Shown in pieces: positions 11,922 to 25,100 of a DNA stretch of 64,000 bases (the first letter of the stretch is position 1; each line of letters opens with the position of its first letter). The notes below the pieces were generated by a model. That model was not told where the DNA came from. It did not search any database and worked only from the letters and a program-made list of their open reading frames with translations. The translations under genes were made by a program, and so were the position numbers. Source of the DNA: Enchytraeus crypticus (Eukaryota > Annelida > Clitellata > Enchytraeida > Enchytraeidae); the NCBI GenBank assembly GCA_905160935.1, contig CAJHZI010000505.1, forward strand, positions 207,501 to 271,500, given 5' to 3'.

Positions 11922-12879
11922 GTAGAGTTGCAGACCCTAATTCATTCTATTTTCACGTATTTGCGTTGTTTATGCACGCACGACTTGTTAAATTTGCTGT
12001 ATATTAATTCGAAGGTGAGAGAGTCGATGCTCATGTTTCATATTAATTTCATGATATTGATTTCACTGACAGCTACACAGCTTATTTATGTAGCGCGTTA
12101 TCTAACTATAGCTTCTCGGTGCACATTCGTGGTTTACTAATTCGCTTTTATTTCAAACTTTAAAAAATGAATTATTCAACAAATTAACTAATTGCAAATA
12201 CTTAGCTTTAGCCTCGACTGATTGAATCCTTTTCTTTAAGACATTTATAGTATTCAGCAGTGCCTATAAGCTACATAATTGATAATTAATAAATTCGTTA
12301 ATTAAGAAATTAACTAATTAGTTATTTAATTTTGAAAAGTAATTAGATAGTTTAATTAATTAATTAATTAATTAATTTACTAATTAAACTAATATCTAAT
12401 ATTTAGTAAACTCATGAAGCAGTCACAGTTTTGTGTTACATCATTCTCAGTTTTGAGGATTAGATATTCAGAACTGTTCCTACAGTTTTAGAGTAATTCC
12501 AAAAGGTATTAATTTGTTTTGTTGACGAAACATTGCTGAAAGCACGCAGAATATTATTTCTTATCCTATACATATGAAAAGTTAGACAGAGCACTTCTGC
12601 TAAATAGACGATATTAAATTTGGTGCCATGATTTAGTTGCGTTTCTTTTGATATTAGATCTTATAAGTCTTGCTACAAATGATAATTTAATTTCCATCTT
12701 CGATCTGCTTTCTAACTAATTGTACGTACCTCCTTTGATGAAACACTTTATTGCAAACTGCCGAGTGATTGCTTTATAAAATTCGTGGGAATTTTGTTTT
12801 GTGATGTAAGTGGTTAATTGTTTTGTCAGACTGTTTCTTTCTCAAAAGATGTTTTGCACTTTCGAATCTTCATCTTGGA

Positions 12880-13101
12880 ACTTTACACAGAGTATAACGG
12901 CGTAGTGTTCTACATAGAGTATAAGGGTTTAATGTTCTACACAGAGTAAAACGGTGTAGCGTTCTACATAGAGTATAAGAGAGTATCGTTCTACACAGAG
13001 TAGAACGGTGTAGCGTTCTACACTCAATAGAACGGTGCAGAGTTCCGTATAGAGTAAAACGGTGTAGAGTTCTACACAGAGCATAACCCGGTAGCGTTCT
13101 C
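12880..13101. repeat. 27-bp minisatellite
   Basis: Eight units of the type GTTCTACACAGAGTAAAACG start at 12907, 12934, 12961, 12988, 13015, 13042, 13069 and 13096, exactly 27 bp apart. Because 27 is a multiple of three, one minus-strand frame stays open for 99 codons with a 9-residue repeat (TLHRSTLCR type). That frame is a by-product of the period. Confidence 0.93.
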
Positions 13102-13379
13102 AGAACGCAGTGCCAGCGGCAAGGTGCCTGATGCAAAGCCGTCAAACATCCGTCGAAACAACGATGCAAATGTTTTAGAGTCGTAATATTGACATTTTAC
13201 CGAAATTCATTTTGCCACTAAAATTCCAGATTTGAGAAGACTTGTCTATAATGCTACATCAGCCTTCAAGTAGGCCTTCTAGACCGATCGGTATGAAATG
13301 TACTTAAGTACTTTTCGTAGTCTAGTCAGCACCACTGTGTCATTTTACATAGAGTGACTCTGTCTATGTGCATGTAGTA

Positions 13380-13658
13380 TTAATCTACTGGACTTATGAT
13401 AGTATTGCTGTCTGTATTCTCTGCAAATGCTGCTGCCCATGGCGTGACGAACTGTTCTTTCTTATACGACGTGGCCGCTGGTTGGCAGGATACTGGACGA
13501 TATAATTTAGACGCTAAAGTCCGCGGATAACAAACGATATCATTCCAAGCACGCAATATGAGCTCGCCAACTTGCTGTTCCACTTTAGTCTTGATGAAGT
13601 ATACATTGAATATGAATGAAGGAAGGTCAAATGCTACAAAGGTCATTGACTTCTTCAT
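13380..13658 (-). other. Open frame of unknown status inside intron 1
   Basis: A 92-codon minus-strand frame with a mixed, protein-like composition, in a stretch less AT-rich than its surroundings. I recognise no family, signal or motif. It may be a decayed retroelement fragment or chance. Confidence 0.15.
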
Positions 13659-13690
13659 ATTATGAGTTTAACTATCACTGATAAAATATT

Positions 13691-13692
13691 TG

Positions 13693-13724
<32 letters not shown>

Positions 13725-13841
13725 TATTTATATATACATATATATATATATACATATATATACATATATATATGTATATATATATACATATATATATACA
13801 TATATATATGTATATATATGTATATACATATATATATATAC

Positions 13842-13875
<34 letters not shown>
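13691..13875. repeat. (TATATACA)n microsatellite
   Basis: TA-rich simple repeat with regularly spaced C/G interruptions. The Tyr/Ile-only open frames on both strands are artefacts of the repeat. Confidence 0.95.
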
Positions 13876-13876
<1 letters not shown>

Positions 13877-15592
13877 AATATTGCTCGATTTATTTTTATG
13901 GAACTAAATTACGTATATAATGTTATATGTCTGTTGCCATCAAAGACATCTGTTAATAAAGTAAATCAGCACATGTGTAAAAATCTGTAGCCGAATATAA
14001 TGTCAGAAATTGGCCCAGCAGATGCAATTTTATTATTACATTTTCACGTCTTCAGCGTTATGACACTATAAAAAAGATGATAAATGACTAACTTTGTATG
14101 ATTGCTATTAAAAGATTAAAAATATCATGCATTCATTCATTTCATATTAATGCAAATTCGATCTCTCAAGTATAGATTATCTTTTCTTCCTGATTTCTAC
14201 ATAGTTCTGATAATAACTATTTAATATTTTAATGGGGGCTGCTAACTTTCACCTCGGCTTGTCCTTACCTACCCTTCTGTCTAATTGTTTGGTTTTCCGA
14301 CAGCGGCGAGATGTCATTTTTCAAAGCTCTCGAACATGTATATCTACGAACTAGCAATTACAGGAAACATTCTGCACTAAACCTGGGCTTAGGCTCCAGT
14401 TTTGCCAGACAATTTCGATCATTTATCTTCGTCGGCTTTGTTCTTCTGCACCTAATCCATACGGTGGATAGAAAGTGAATTAGGTTCTTTGAATTGTAGG
14501 CAGTCTTCACTACGTACTAAAGTCCTGTTGTAATTTATATAAGTACTGGACTTTCTAGGACTATTTTCATCGCCCAAGAATTTTTGTGAATTTGTTCATG
14601 TCCTTTAAATCGATCGCTTCATTGCAATTAAGTCATTAATTGACAAATCTAAGTTAGATTTTGTTAATTTGTTAGCTTAATATGTAATTACGAATAAATC
14701 TCTGATTATATTTATTTACAATAATAATTATTAGATATTCTCACGTAAAGAAAATAAATATCTGTACATGATATAATAATTAATTAATTGAGTGCTATTT
14801 AGCTCTGTATTTATATATAGTCTAAATCTTAAACATGTTGCGGCTTATTTTCGGTTTAATATTTTAAGTAATCGATCCTTCTATTGTCTTTAGATAATTG
14901 ATAATCTATATGAGATGGTAGAACTTCTAAATAGAGACATCGAGTGATGGGTAGTCGGTCCAGCTATCGATCATGTGTGTAATAGGATCTAAAGATTTCT
15001 TTGTAGACATCTTTCCGGTAGATAGATTGCTATATCAATCAGTCCAATATACGAGCATCTAATCCTCCACAGAGCCATACTTCTAGCTGATCGATCCATA
15101 GATATATGCTCATTGTCGCAGCACGCATGCGCAGAACACTGAAGGCTTTGTTTTCGTTTCTGATGTCTCGTTATAAAATCACTTCACAATGAAGTATTGA
15201 CGAATTATCGGTATAATGGTCTAACCTTGCTTCACATTGAAGTATTGACAAGTTATCTGCATAACAGTCTAACCTCGCATTGTGCTACGAGCACAATTGT
15301 ATCCTGCATTCTTGTTAAGTTCTCCTTCAATGAATACTTCTTCATTTCCATCTATGCTGTTGCGCCTGATTAGCTTTCGATTGTGCCTCGAAATGACGCG
15401 TGTTTTACATACTTGTATATTCTTAGCAAGGCCCTTAAAATTAAAAAGTTTGATAATCTAGTTAAACATCTTTTTCTACCCTGTTTCTTCATTTCTATCA
15501 TCCATAAATATCCTCTCGTTGAGTATCATAGGGCCTATATCATATACATGTAGTTATAACAGCGATCTATCCTAGAGCTCTTTTATTTACCC

Positions 15593-15608
15593 AGGGACCT
15601 CTGTATAT

Positions 15609-15670
<62 letters not shown>

Positions 15671-15719
15671 CCGTTATATTATGGTAATATACATACAATA
15701 ATATATACAGAGGTCCAAG
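15593..15719. mobile_element. Candidate MITE: inverted repeat with (TA)n centre
   Basis: GGACCTCTGTATATATTAT at 15595-15613 is the exact reverse complement of 15698-15716, with about 84 nt of mostly TA repeat between. ATTTACCC occurs on both sides, at 15585-15592 and 15720-15727, and could be an 8-bp target-site duplication. The outermost two or three bases of the two ends differ. An 8-bp duplication would suit a hAT-type element, but no transposase is present. Confidence 0.5.
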
Positions 15720-15999
15720 ATTTACCCTACCCATTTATTATCCGCCTGGATCTTAGTTACCTCGTACAAAATAATATTAAGAGTTTTATGTATAATTTAG
15801 CATAAGTTATCAATATTATATATTAGTTTTCTTTACTGCATTGCTCCTTGCCATTTCTGCAATGTCAACAAGAGTACCGCTACCTTCCATATATGACACA
15901 ATCATTGTGCCGATAGTGTCACTTTTGGAACCTCTACTACAGATTTTTCTATAACATTATATTGAGTTGTTGATGGCACTCAGCTATATTTATCGTTTC

Positions 16000-16187
16000 T
16001 TAATCTGAATGAGGATGTAGTGGAGGGAGGAGTGCATAGGAATAGAGTTAGAGGAAGACCAAGACTTGGGATGCTGGATGATATGATAACAAATTCCTAT
16101 ATAGAGATGAAAAGAAAGGCTGAGGATAGAATTGGTTGGAAGAGTTATATGCCATGGACCTGTCGTTAGGCTGTTCCACTAAAAGAG
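16000..16187 (+). pseudogene. LINE family B 3' fragment
   Basis: Encodes a fragment like RVRGRPRLGMLDDM, ITNSYIEMKRKAEDRIGWKS and YMPWTC, matching the last part of the family B ORF, followed by a degenerate terminal hairpin and AAAAGAGAG. A near-identical fragment lies 580 bp downstream. Confidence 0.7.
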
Positions 16188-16611
16188 AGAATCTCATTTC
16201 TGTCATACATTTTCTATTTTACTCCTATCATATATTTTCTCTGAGTTATACTGCTCTTGTTTTACTTATCTTCATGCTGTGATTCCATCGATGTGGAATG
16301 TGTTCAGATGACAAATCTCAACAATAATCAAGTTGTCTCTGCAATATCCGCCTTATCGCCTTCTCGTTTTGCGAGCATCTTGAAATCATTTAGCTCATCC
16401 CAACTAAGAAATATGTCGTATTAAGTAATCTGTTGGAACTTGAAACTTGAGATTATTTGATTTTGCTATGCGTTGTTTTTGAACCGGAAGCAAATACCTT
16501 GCTACTGTATTTCGATCCTTTGAAATTGAGGCTTTCAAGTATGGGATCAAAAAGTCCGTAATTTTAATTCGAACAAGTAAATAACAACTAGTAGAGTCTA
16601 AATAGAAGTAA

Positions 16612-16775
16612 TAATGAAAGGGAAAAGAGTTAGAGGAAGACCAAGACTTGGGATGCTGGATGATCTGATAACAAATTCCTATATAGAGATGAAAAGAAAG
16701 GCTGAGGAAAGAATTGATTGGAAGAGTTATATGCCATGGACCTGCGTTAGGCAGAGTTCTAGAAGAAGAAAAAGG
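16612..16775 (+). pseudogene. LINE family B 3' fragment (second copy)
   Basis: Repeats most of the fragment at 16041-16150 almost base for base (GTTAGAGGAAGACCAAGACT and onward), ending CCATGGACCTGCGTTAGGCAG. The close match suggests a local duplication or two recent insertions of one subfamily. Confidence 0.7.
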
Positions 16776-18095
16776 GTCCAAATCCAAGTATTTATGTATC
16801 CAGATATATCTAAAATGTTTGCCAATACTGCTAGAGTTTGCTATTATAAAACCTAAAGAATTAATGAGAAATTTACGACGTCCTTCATTGGCTATTCCAC
16901 TTGCATGATGATGCCGCTCTTAAACGTTAGATGGACTCCCGTTAGATGGCTCGGTCTCCTCATAAATATCCTTAACGCTAAAATGAGTTAAAAGATTACA
17001 AAGAGCTGAACGAAACTACTGTGTTATATTAACGTTTAACGATTTATTTGCGAGAATATGCAGTTGCGGTTTCATTTACATTAGTACAATGAGTTGGATT
17101 AATTCTGAATATGTTGAAGTCTCAAGTATTGAGTTTCTGGAAAATTCTCCTATCTATGCTTCTCGATGGTGGTCGTTGTCATAAAACGTCAACATTAATA
17201 CATGATACAACTCTGTTGATGCTGATGACACTGCTAATGACGTGACCTGTAGGCACTTACGATACGTCAACAACAGTTACAAAAACTGCATCAGCATCCA
17301 CGATGTCTGCGTCAGATTATAAAATGGACTGTGAACCTTAATGAAGTTTTTACATCCTGCCCTTTCTCTATGGTGTGTTTGATAAGGGAGGGGTATTTCT
17401 TTGCTAATAAATTATTCTTTGCTCAGTTTGGATTATATTAAAAGTCGAGTTACTATTTCAGCAATCCTGTCTATTGCTGATCCACTTTTATATATTAAAA
17501 TGTTTTAAACTAAAATACGAATTAATGCCTAATTTTGTTGATAGACGAAGGTGTGCACATATTGGTTATTGTTTCGGTGTAATTAATGTTGTCAGTTTTT
17601 ATTTGAATGTTGACATCGTCTTGAACCAAACTTCCCGATTAGTCCTCTTCCGTCACAGGCATTCCTGTCTCTGATGATCCCTTTAGTAAGCGAATCCGAT
17701 TTAAATTTCTGCTCTGCTGTTAATATTTTACCTATGATTTTTCGCTGATACATTTTGCTGTATAGAGCCGCTGCTGATCTCGCTATCGCACTGACTTTAG
17801 CCCCTCGGGTGTTTTTTCCTCCTGAGCTGTAGCTTAGGGTGCTCGTCACGGTAACCTTGGCGCTGTGGATGCTGCGGCAATGGTAACTGTTGATGTAGCT
17901 ACTTTAGTAGCGCTAACGACTTCATCGAATAACGTAGTAGATGCAAATATAGCAGCCGTTACAGCAAAATTCCGCAGCCATTACAACTGCTAAAGCCGCT
18001 ATTTGCAAGAATTACCAATACTGATAGTCGAGCGGTTTATAACGTTATAGAGTTTCTCTGTACAGATACACATTTACCATTATCTAAACTAAAAA

Positions 18096-18280
18096 CTAAA
18101 CCACCTCAGAAGCTATACTTTTCCCAAGCTATAGGATACATAGGGTATGGATAAGGCATAGACTTTGTGTAGGGATAAACTTGTTGATCTAAGGAGTGCT
18201 CTTATGGAGCGAGAAAGCAGACTTTGAGTATGAATATATACCTTGAACCTGCCACTTGGCAGTGCACTGAAGAGAAAGAG
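18096..18280 (+). repeat. Family C short element
   Basis: Full-length copy: AAACCACCTCAGAAGC, TTTTCCCAAGCTATAGGATA, GGAGTGCTCTTATGGAGCGA, then the hairpin CTGCC-ACTT-GGCAG and TGCACTGAAGAGAAAGAG. Confidence 0.8.
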
Positions 18281-21039
18281 AAACTGAAAACGTTACCGTT
18301 GCTCTCCCCCTAGCCATTTCAAGCTATACTGAGAGCTGATCCTCTTTTAACGAATAAGAAACCTGGAGATTGTTTTTTAGTGGATTAGTTACGAGGTGAT
18401 CCAGTGCATTAAATCTGTTTTTATTTTGAGTTGATATTGAGCAGGTGGCTGAGAAGTGACGTCATATTCTATTTGCGCAGATGCTCAAGCATTGTCGAGC
18501 AGTTTATCGATGCGCTAAATATTTTCTGTCTGCTTTTATTAGAATTTATAGACTATATCGAATAAACTGATTTCACTGTCCGTTATCCGGAATTAGCTAC
18601 ATTTCTTTCAATGAGTCATAGGAACATCTGTACGGCTGTGGTTATGGATTTTTATCTATTTTATATTTTCATTCAGAGATTTCAATTTTTTCATTCATAG
18701 ATTTCGAGTTGATTTGATTAATTTCTGTACAGATGAAGAAATTTTATAACTGGAAATTGAGGATGGGAAAATTAGTATGGAAAATGATGCTTGAATCTTT
18801 CTTTGTATACAGAAACGCTTTTAATGTTTTATGCTTCCTAGGCGCCTTAGGGAAACGGTTCAATATATGGTAATAATTGTAATAAAAATGCTAACTGTTG
18901 CTGAAAAAGTTTGTCTTACTGATTTATTTTAGTAATACAACTTTCTCATATAGAACGATAAAGCTAATAATTAGCAATAGTTCAATAACTTTCAAATTTA
19001 TAGAAATTTACAGTACTTAAATTTGTTTTCAATTCAATTAAAAATTCAATAGGCCCTACATTGAAAATGAAATACTGTATAATTTCTGAATCTGAATTCA
19101 GAAAAATTACGATTAAAAAAAAATCGAAGTAAATTTAGTTACGTTTGTCAGTATTACTGGCTCAGTGTGCTGTATTACTTTGTAACAAATGATACTTTCT
19201 GTTAATTAAAGTATGCATTCCTTAGTGCAATAAAGATCATTCGATTTTACGTTTTCAAAACTTGTTCAATCATCATTAGGGAACTAAAGGCCTAATTGAT
19301 TGCGGCTACTGAGTAATTAGCCATCATTGCTTCATACGGTGTGCACAATATCAATAATGGACTTATTAAATATGAAAATTATTTTTTAAATACTTTACAA
19401 ATTCTTTTCTAATAGTTAAACGAAACTTTCATAAATTAATTTTGATATTTTATTATTTTAAAAAAACATTAGTATTCAATGGTTCACTTTTAAAAATAAA
19501 ACAACTAGGGCCTGCTTTAAAATCCTATTTGCTCATCTCTGCTCAAAGCGTACAATGTCATGCCACTATCCTCCTCCTCTTGCATAATTTATAAATCGTT
19601 GGCATGCATTAGGTTTCAGCAACCGGAAACGGCAGTTAATACTGTGACTTTTCCTGGCGCTCAGCTTCTAAATTGCGACTATTGATTGGGATCTCCGGCG
19701 GGGTTGAGGCAGTGGGAACGTGACTGCGTAAATTACTGCCGCGTTGAAAGCTTGGAAAACGGATATTTGTTTGCGGAGGAAATACAGAACATCAGTAAAT
19801 GCGTATTAGGTTTCAGTCTCTGATTAAGAGTGTTCTAAAAAGCCTTAATTGTCTGATACGATAAGTAGTGGTGAGGTCATGAAAGATGTAAAACAGATCT
19901 GACTTGTATTTTGTCGGTTGGCTGGCTAAAAGCACAGCTCGTATTATGCTGACGAGTACTCCTAGGAAAAGCAAGTCCATAAAAATATCTATTTTTATAC
20001 CTTTTTAATCACCCTATCGTTTATTTGCTCATCTCGGAACTGATTAATTATAAAAGTAGCAAAAACAAACAAGTAATCAGATAAACAAACAAGCAATATG
20101 AGAAAGGCTAACAAAAAGGCTTGAGCTGATGTTAATGACATCTTAGTGAAGCATAGTTCCTAGTATAGCTGTCTTTCGGCTTCCTCTGAACCTTCTTTAA
20201 TTTGTTCTTAACTGATACATGCTGTTTATTATGACTGAAGTGACAATGCTTGTGATATGGGCCGTTACTGAAGCATGTTCCAGCAGAAATACTGTAACTA
20301 GCTGTACTCGTGTGATAGTATCATTCAGCTAATATGAAAATAACACATTGTCATGCCGTCTGCACGCAAATTTCAGAATCAGTGTACAAAATATATCCAT
20401 CTTAGTTAAATACATGTAATTACATGTATCTCTCTCTTTGTACTAATTAGTAGCACGTCCAAGGCATGTAACTCTTCGTATTATTTGTATTCCTTGCTTT
20501 AATTCTTATATCTATATCAGATGGTTCATCAAGTTGTAAGTCTCCCTTTGTCTCTGTATTCCTCAAACACTTTTTCCTTTTGATTATATTTTACTTTTGT
20601 AACTATAACTATCAGCAACCCATCCCCGTCCTTTTAGGCATGTCCTATCGAGCACTTCTTTCTCTTTCATCGCTTTTATTGGTGTACTTTATGTATCCGT
20701 TCTGTCACGAACATCTTCATTTAAAACTGGAAAACATTTCGAGGCAAAACTAATCTTTGCAGTGTTAATCGTAGCCTATTTAACATATTCAATTTCCTGA
20801 TATCTTTTTATATAATTATAAATCGTAGAAAATATTTATTTCTTATATAAATTGCAATTCTCAATTACTATGGTTTTAGTGCTAGTATAGGGCTTTTGAT
20901 AGATTGGATAATTACTGTTAATCACTGATCGAATTTTTGGATAGCCATTCCATAGTAGTTTCTTAATTCCAGATATTTTGTATTTTGTAAGTGGTATGTA
21001 ATATGCGTTACGACTACGTATGATGTGTTATATACAATG

Positions 21040-21064
21040 TATTAATAATAATAATAATAATAAA
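21040..21064. repeat. (AAT)n microsatellite
   Basis: A short ATA/AAT triplet run. The following TTTAACGTCCGTTTCCTCA recurs in similar form near 63178 and may belong to an unclassified repeat. Confidence 0.7.
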
Positions 21065-21458
21065 GGTTTAACGTCCGTTTCCTCATTCAAGGATGATGTC
21101 AGGGACGTCATTATACAATGCTGGAGCCAAGAAAGCAAAATATCCAGGTTAATGATCACTGTGGGAAAGCGAATCAACGTTTATTTTTCCTTTAAAGGAA
21201 TGCAAATTTATTCCAGTTTTAACGAAGGATAGTCTTAACAGGAACAAGTCCTGGATCCATCTGTTGCTGTGCCCTGAGTGTCCTCCAGCAGTGTCGGTTA
21301 AAATGAATTCATTAGAGTCTCTGAATTTGTAAATAATGATCTGAATAACTTACAGGCCGCTATATAATTGTGTTAACCCGTGTTGTGGTGGGATCATTGA
21401 AGAATAGATCAAACGTAAGCTGTAGATGTTGTAAGCAGCAACTGAGTAAAAACTGAGA

Positions 21459-21660
21459 AAGGCAATGGGAAACCACCTCAGAAGCCCACCTATTTCCCAG
21501 CTGTAAGCTACAAAAGTAACATTAGGGTTTAGTGAAGGCAGTATTGTTTGACGGAATTAACTCGTTAATCGATGGAGTGTTCCTTATGGAGCGTGAAAGC
21601 AAAAAGTGAAAAGAAATATGTACCTTGGCCCTGCCACTTGGCAGAGCACTAGAGAATGAG
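21459..21660 (+). repeat. Family C short element
   Basis: Begins GGGAAACCACCTCAGAAGCC, carries the CCCAGCTGTAAGCTACA block and ends with CTGCC-ACTT-GGCAG, AGCACTAGAGAATGAGAG. Confidence 0.75.
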
Positions 21661-21971
21661 AGGAACTATACATGTTCGTGCAGTTGATATATTGTCTAAG
21701 TAAAATGAAGTTATAAATGTATTGGTACATTTATACAAAAATTAAATATATATCGAAAATCTAAAAAGTGTAGGAACTACCTTAAAAAGTCAAGCATTTG
21801 CTAACCGCCTTGTTGTTATGAATCAGATTACTATTCTGATGCGCTTAATATCAAATGTAGAAATTCGATGTCTAAATTTTGCACAGACTTACTATACAAT
21901 AACCACAACAACTGTGAGGTTTTGAAAGAAATTTTGCAAATGAATTGTACATAACGTAAGCACGCATTGTT

Positions 21972-22166
21972 GTGAAATAATCAATTGAGTTGATATCTAT
22001 CACTTTTAGTACCACACGTTTAAACCGTTAGGCAATTTAGTCCATTTTCCGTGTAACCAGTCCTGTGAATATTCGAGATTTTACTCTCTGATCTGCGCAG
22101 CTGGCAATCGAACCTACGAGAGTTCAATAACTTAGGATCCATCATTTAAAACTTTATGACGTTACC
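21972..22166 (-). repeat. Repeat family D copy (SINE-like)
   Basis: Shares long blocks with 44480-44693 and 50733-50945: GTTGATATCTATCACTTTTA, TTTAAACCGTTAGGCAA, GATTTTACTCTCTGATC and GACGTTAC. On the minus strand it contains a degenerate B-box-like GGTTCGATTGCC, pointing to a tRNA-related SINE. Confidence 0.65.
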
Positions 22167-25100
22167 GCCTCTCGCTACTGAGGCATTCTTAAACATATAT
22201 ACTTGAATGTTTATCGTATGTTATGTTATGTACTTCTTTAGTTATTTAAATCCATGTATGATTTCTGATGAAACCATTTTATTTATTCTACCGTACTATT
22301 CAGTCTACAATTTTTCTGTTTTGGTTTAAATATTTTAACGCTATCTACTATGATATTTTCCTTTCCTTTTATTCCTTTATCTTTGGACTGAATTTTTGGA
22401 TTTTACACCGATTTGGACCTTCTTTTTGCTCACTTGCTTATATTTGTTTCAAGAGTGCTCGATGTTATCATGCACGACAGTTGCACTTTAATTGCTGTTA
22501 ATATTATTATGCTATGTTGCAAGTTAAATTCGTGCGTAGGTATGCTCTGACGTTGCGCTCCTGTTAGAACATCATTACATGCAGCAGCAACGTCAGATTT
22601 AGTGATTTTTATATCCTCTACTCTCAGCATATTCTATCATTGCTTATTGACACACGCGATTGCATGGCAAATATACTGTCTATGTTTGACTTCAAATCAC
22701 GTATGCCACTTCTTTGAGCGAATATGAGAGCTTAGGAGAGTATGGCGTACAGTGACTGAAGTGAATATTGCTGGACCCTCTATGCTGTAGTGACGAGACC
22801 AGGGGTAGCACTGTATACAGTGTCTAGCCATGCTTCTCAAAATAAAAAAACCAAGTTTTCTAGCAGGTCTACTTATTATTGGGATATATATGGAATATGC
22901 CACAGTATATATGTCTATAACCTGTATAGAACTCGGCGAATGCTAGCAAATTTGAAGAACAAGAGTAGGAATGGTACAGTTAATTAAATTACGACATTTA
23001 GATTTGACCGGTCTTATAAACTTTAAAGATCAGTTAAGAAGTTTTTGTGTTAAGTGATGTGTTAAAGTTTCTTGATATTGTTATCTATCAATAAGTTATT
23101 GGCTAATATGTTGACTATAATATACAATATAAATGCACAATATAAACCTTCGCTGAATTTCTAATGTCACATTAGCTTGGACAACCATTGAAAGCCTAAT
23201 GGCTAAGTTATGATACGCTAAAGCGTGTAATGTAAGCTGTACATGTATATTAACAGACAAGAAAATGTTTTGTTCCATGAATATACTTTTCTATGTGCTT
23301 GACAAGGAAGTGAACTAAATTGTAATCTTCATTTTATAGAAATGGATGTTCCGTCCGGAAGATTTGGCATCCTAGATGATATTTGATTTACTTAAATTGT
23401 AATGCGAAGCTTTTGTATATCATGCGACATCTTGTTCCAGGTTCTGAGGAATTTACTCTGCTTTCTGTGCTTAACATTTTTGTCACTAAAATGTGAAGGC
23501 TACTATCTATTTTCAGATTTCAAATCTTTCATTCGATTTTATCATCTGTGACGGATAATGGATTCGAAATATCACCTAGATAATGCGATCTTTCTCTCTT
23601 TCACTCTCTCTCTCACTAGTACTACTAATTATTACTTACTAGTACTTACTAGTACAACTGGTACATAATATAGTGCATACTAGTGCATACTAGTAGGCCC
23701 AAATGCTAGCACATACTACTACTTATTAGTACTTACTATTTAAATGGCAAGGATTTTGATTGTTCTAGGCTAATAATAATTAATTACAATAAAAACATAA
23801 ATGGCTTCCGGAAGAATGGTTGTGCGTGCATGAACATAATCTAACATAATTAGACTGTAAATAGAAGATAATTAGAAAACATGCATTAACTTAAGTGTAC
23901 CGGTGTTTGATTTCCTTCGAACGTTGCGAATTGTTAGGAAAATTATGTTCATCTTGGCTACTAGAAGAGTAGTGCATTAATGGCCCATGAAAGTGGATCA
24001 AATTTGAACCATATTCGATCGTCTAAACTTAAAATTGACTAATTCTTCTCTCCGTTCATGTTTAACCAAATTACTGTTGGTTCAAGGTCTAGTAATTAAA
24101 TAAAGAAGATCTAACCGGTTTAGATCATATAAATTAACCTGCGTACGCAGCCGAATATATGCGTGGTAATTATGCTAATAGTTTTTTGTTGTTGGTTTCT
24201 TAAGGCAAAGTGATATAGAATTCGCGTAGGAACACTTTCCACGTTCATGCTAATTAGCTCTATCAATACCTACCTGAAATCGTTTACGTAAATTGGTCGG
24301 TAAGGAGTAAAGTGGGGAAGACACATTGTCTGTGGGAGAACATTTTGTTAATTGAAGCGCTGATGGGCAAACTTGCAATAAGTGTGCTGCTTAATTGATT
24401 AAAATATTTCGAATCATGACAGCTGTTCTACGGATTGGTTCACGGGCATTTTCCGCAATCAATCAAATTATCAATCAATCAATAAATATATTTATAAAGC
24501 TTTGCTCTATTTTTAATATAAAATTATAAGATATTTATTGAACTGCGTTACTCAGATTTTAAGCGATTTGTTTATTCTACAAATCATAAACCCCTTGTTA
24601 TTTAAAAGCGCTGCAAACAAGTCTATGATGGTGAAATCAGCTTATACATATTTTAGCCATGACATCACATTGGGGTGCTTTAACTAACGTTAAAATAAAA
24701 ATAACAATTGCATTAGGCTATTATTATTATTAAAATAATAATAATAATAATACTATTATTATTACTATTATTAAAACATGTATGTTAGAAACGACGTTCA
24801 ATTTCAAATTTAAATTTCAGTACAATTGCTCGTTGTTGTTGTTGTCACTGTGTTAGAAATCTGGTGAACTGTGCCCTTGACTTTAATAAGTGGCATTAAA
24901 TTAGCATCAAACTATGACTTGCTTCAAGGAAAAATTAAAATCTTAATTTTATGAGTTAAGCCTTTTGAAAAGGTTCCATGTACTATTTTTTATATTTATC
25001 ATACCATAAAATGTATTGTCTAATTATGTTCTCTTATTATAAGTTAGAGATATAAAATAAAAACTTGAGAGGCAATTTTGCTGATGGAGTTACAGACAAT

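Noticed and set aside
11922..12140. Continuation of the exon 1 open frame for 72 codons to a stop at 12140
   Set aside because: A good donor lies at 11922, the following sequence drops to intron-like AT content, and the next exon joins in phase. Intron retention could add this tail but nothing supports it.
12870..13169. 99-codon minus-strand frame with a 9-residue repeat
   Set aside because: It is produced by the 27-bp minisatellite, whose period is a multiple of three.
13655..13990. Several overlapping Tyr/Ile-rich frames on both strands
   Set aside because: They are translated TATATACA repeat.
16404..16787. 127-codon minus-strand frame
   Set aside because: Its 5' half is antisense to a LINE B fragment and the rest is low-complexity.
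17592..17890. 85-codon minus-strand frame with mixed composition
   Set aside because: It lacks a clear ATG at its 5' end, has no recognised domain and no convincing splice sites; noted as possible ancient coding debris only.
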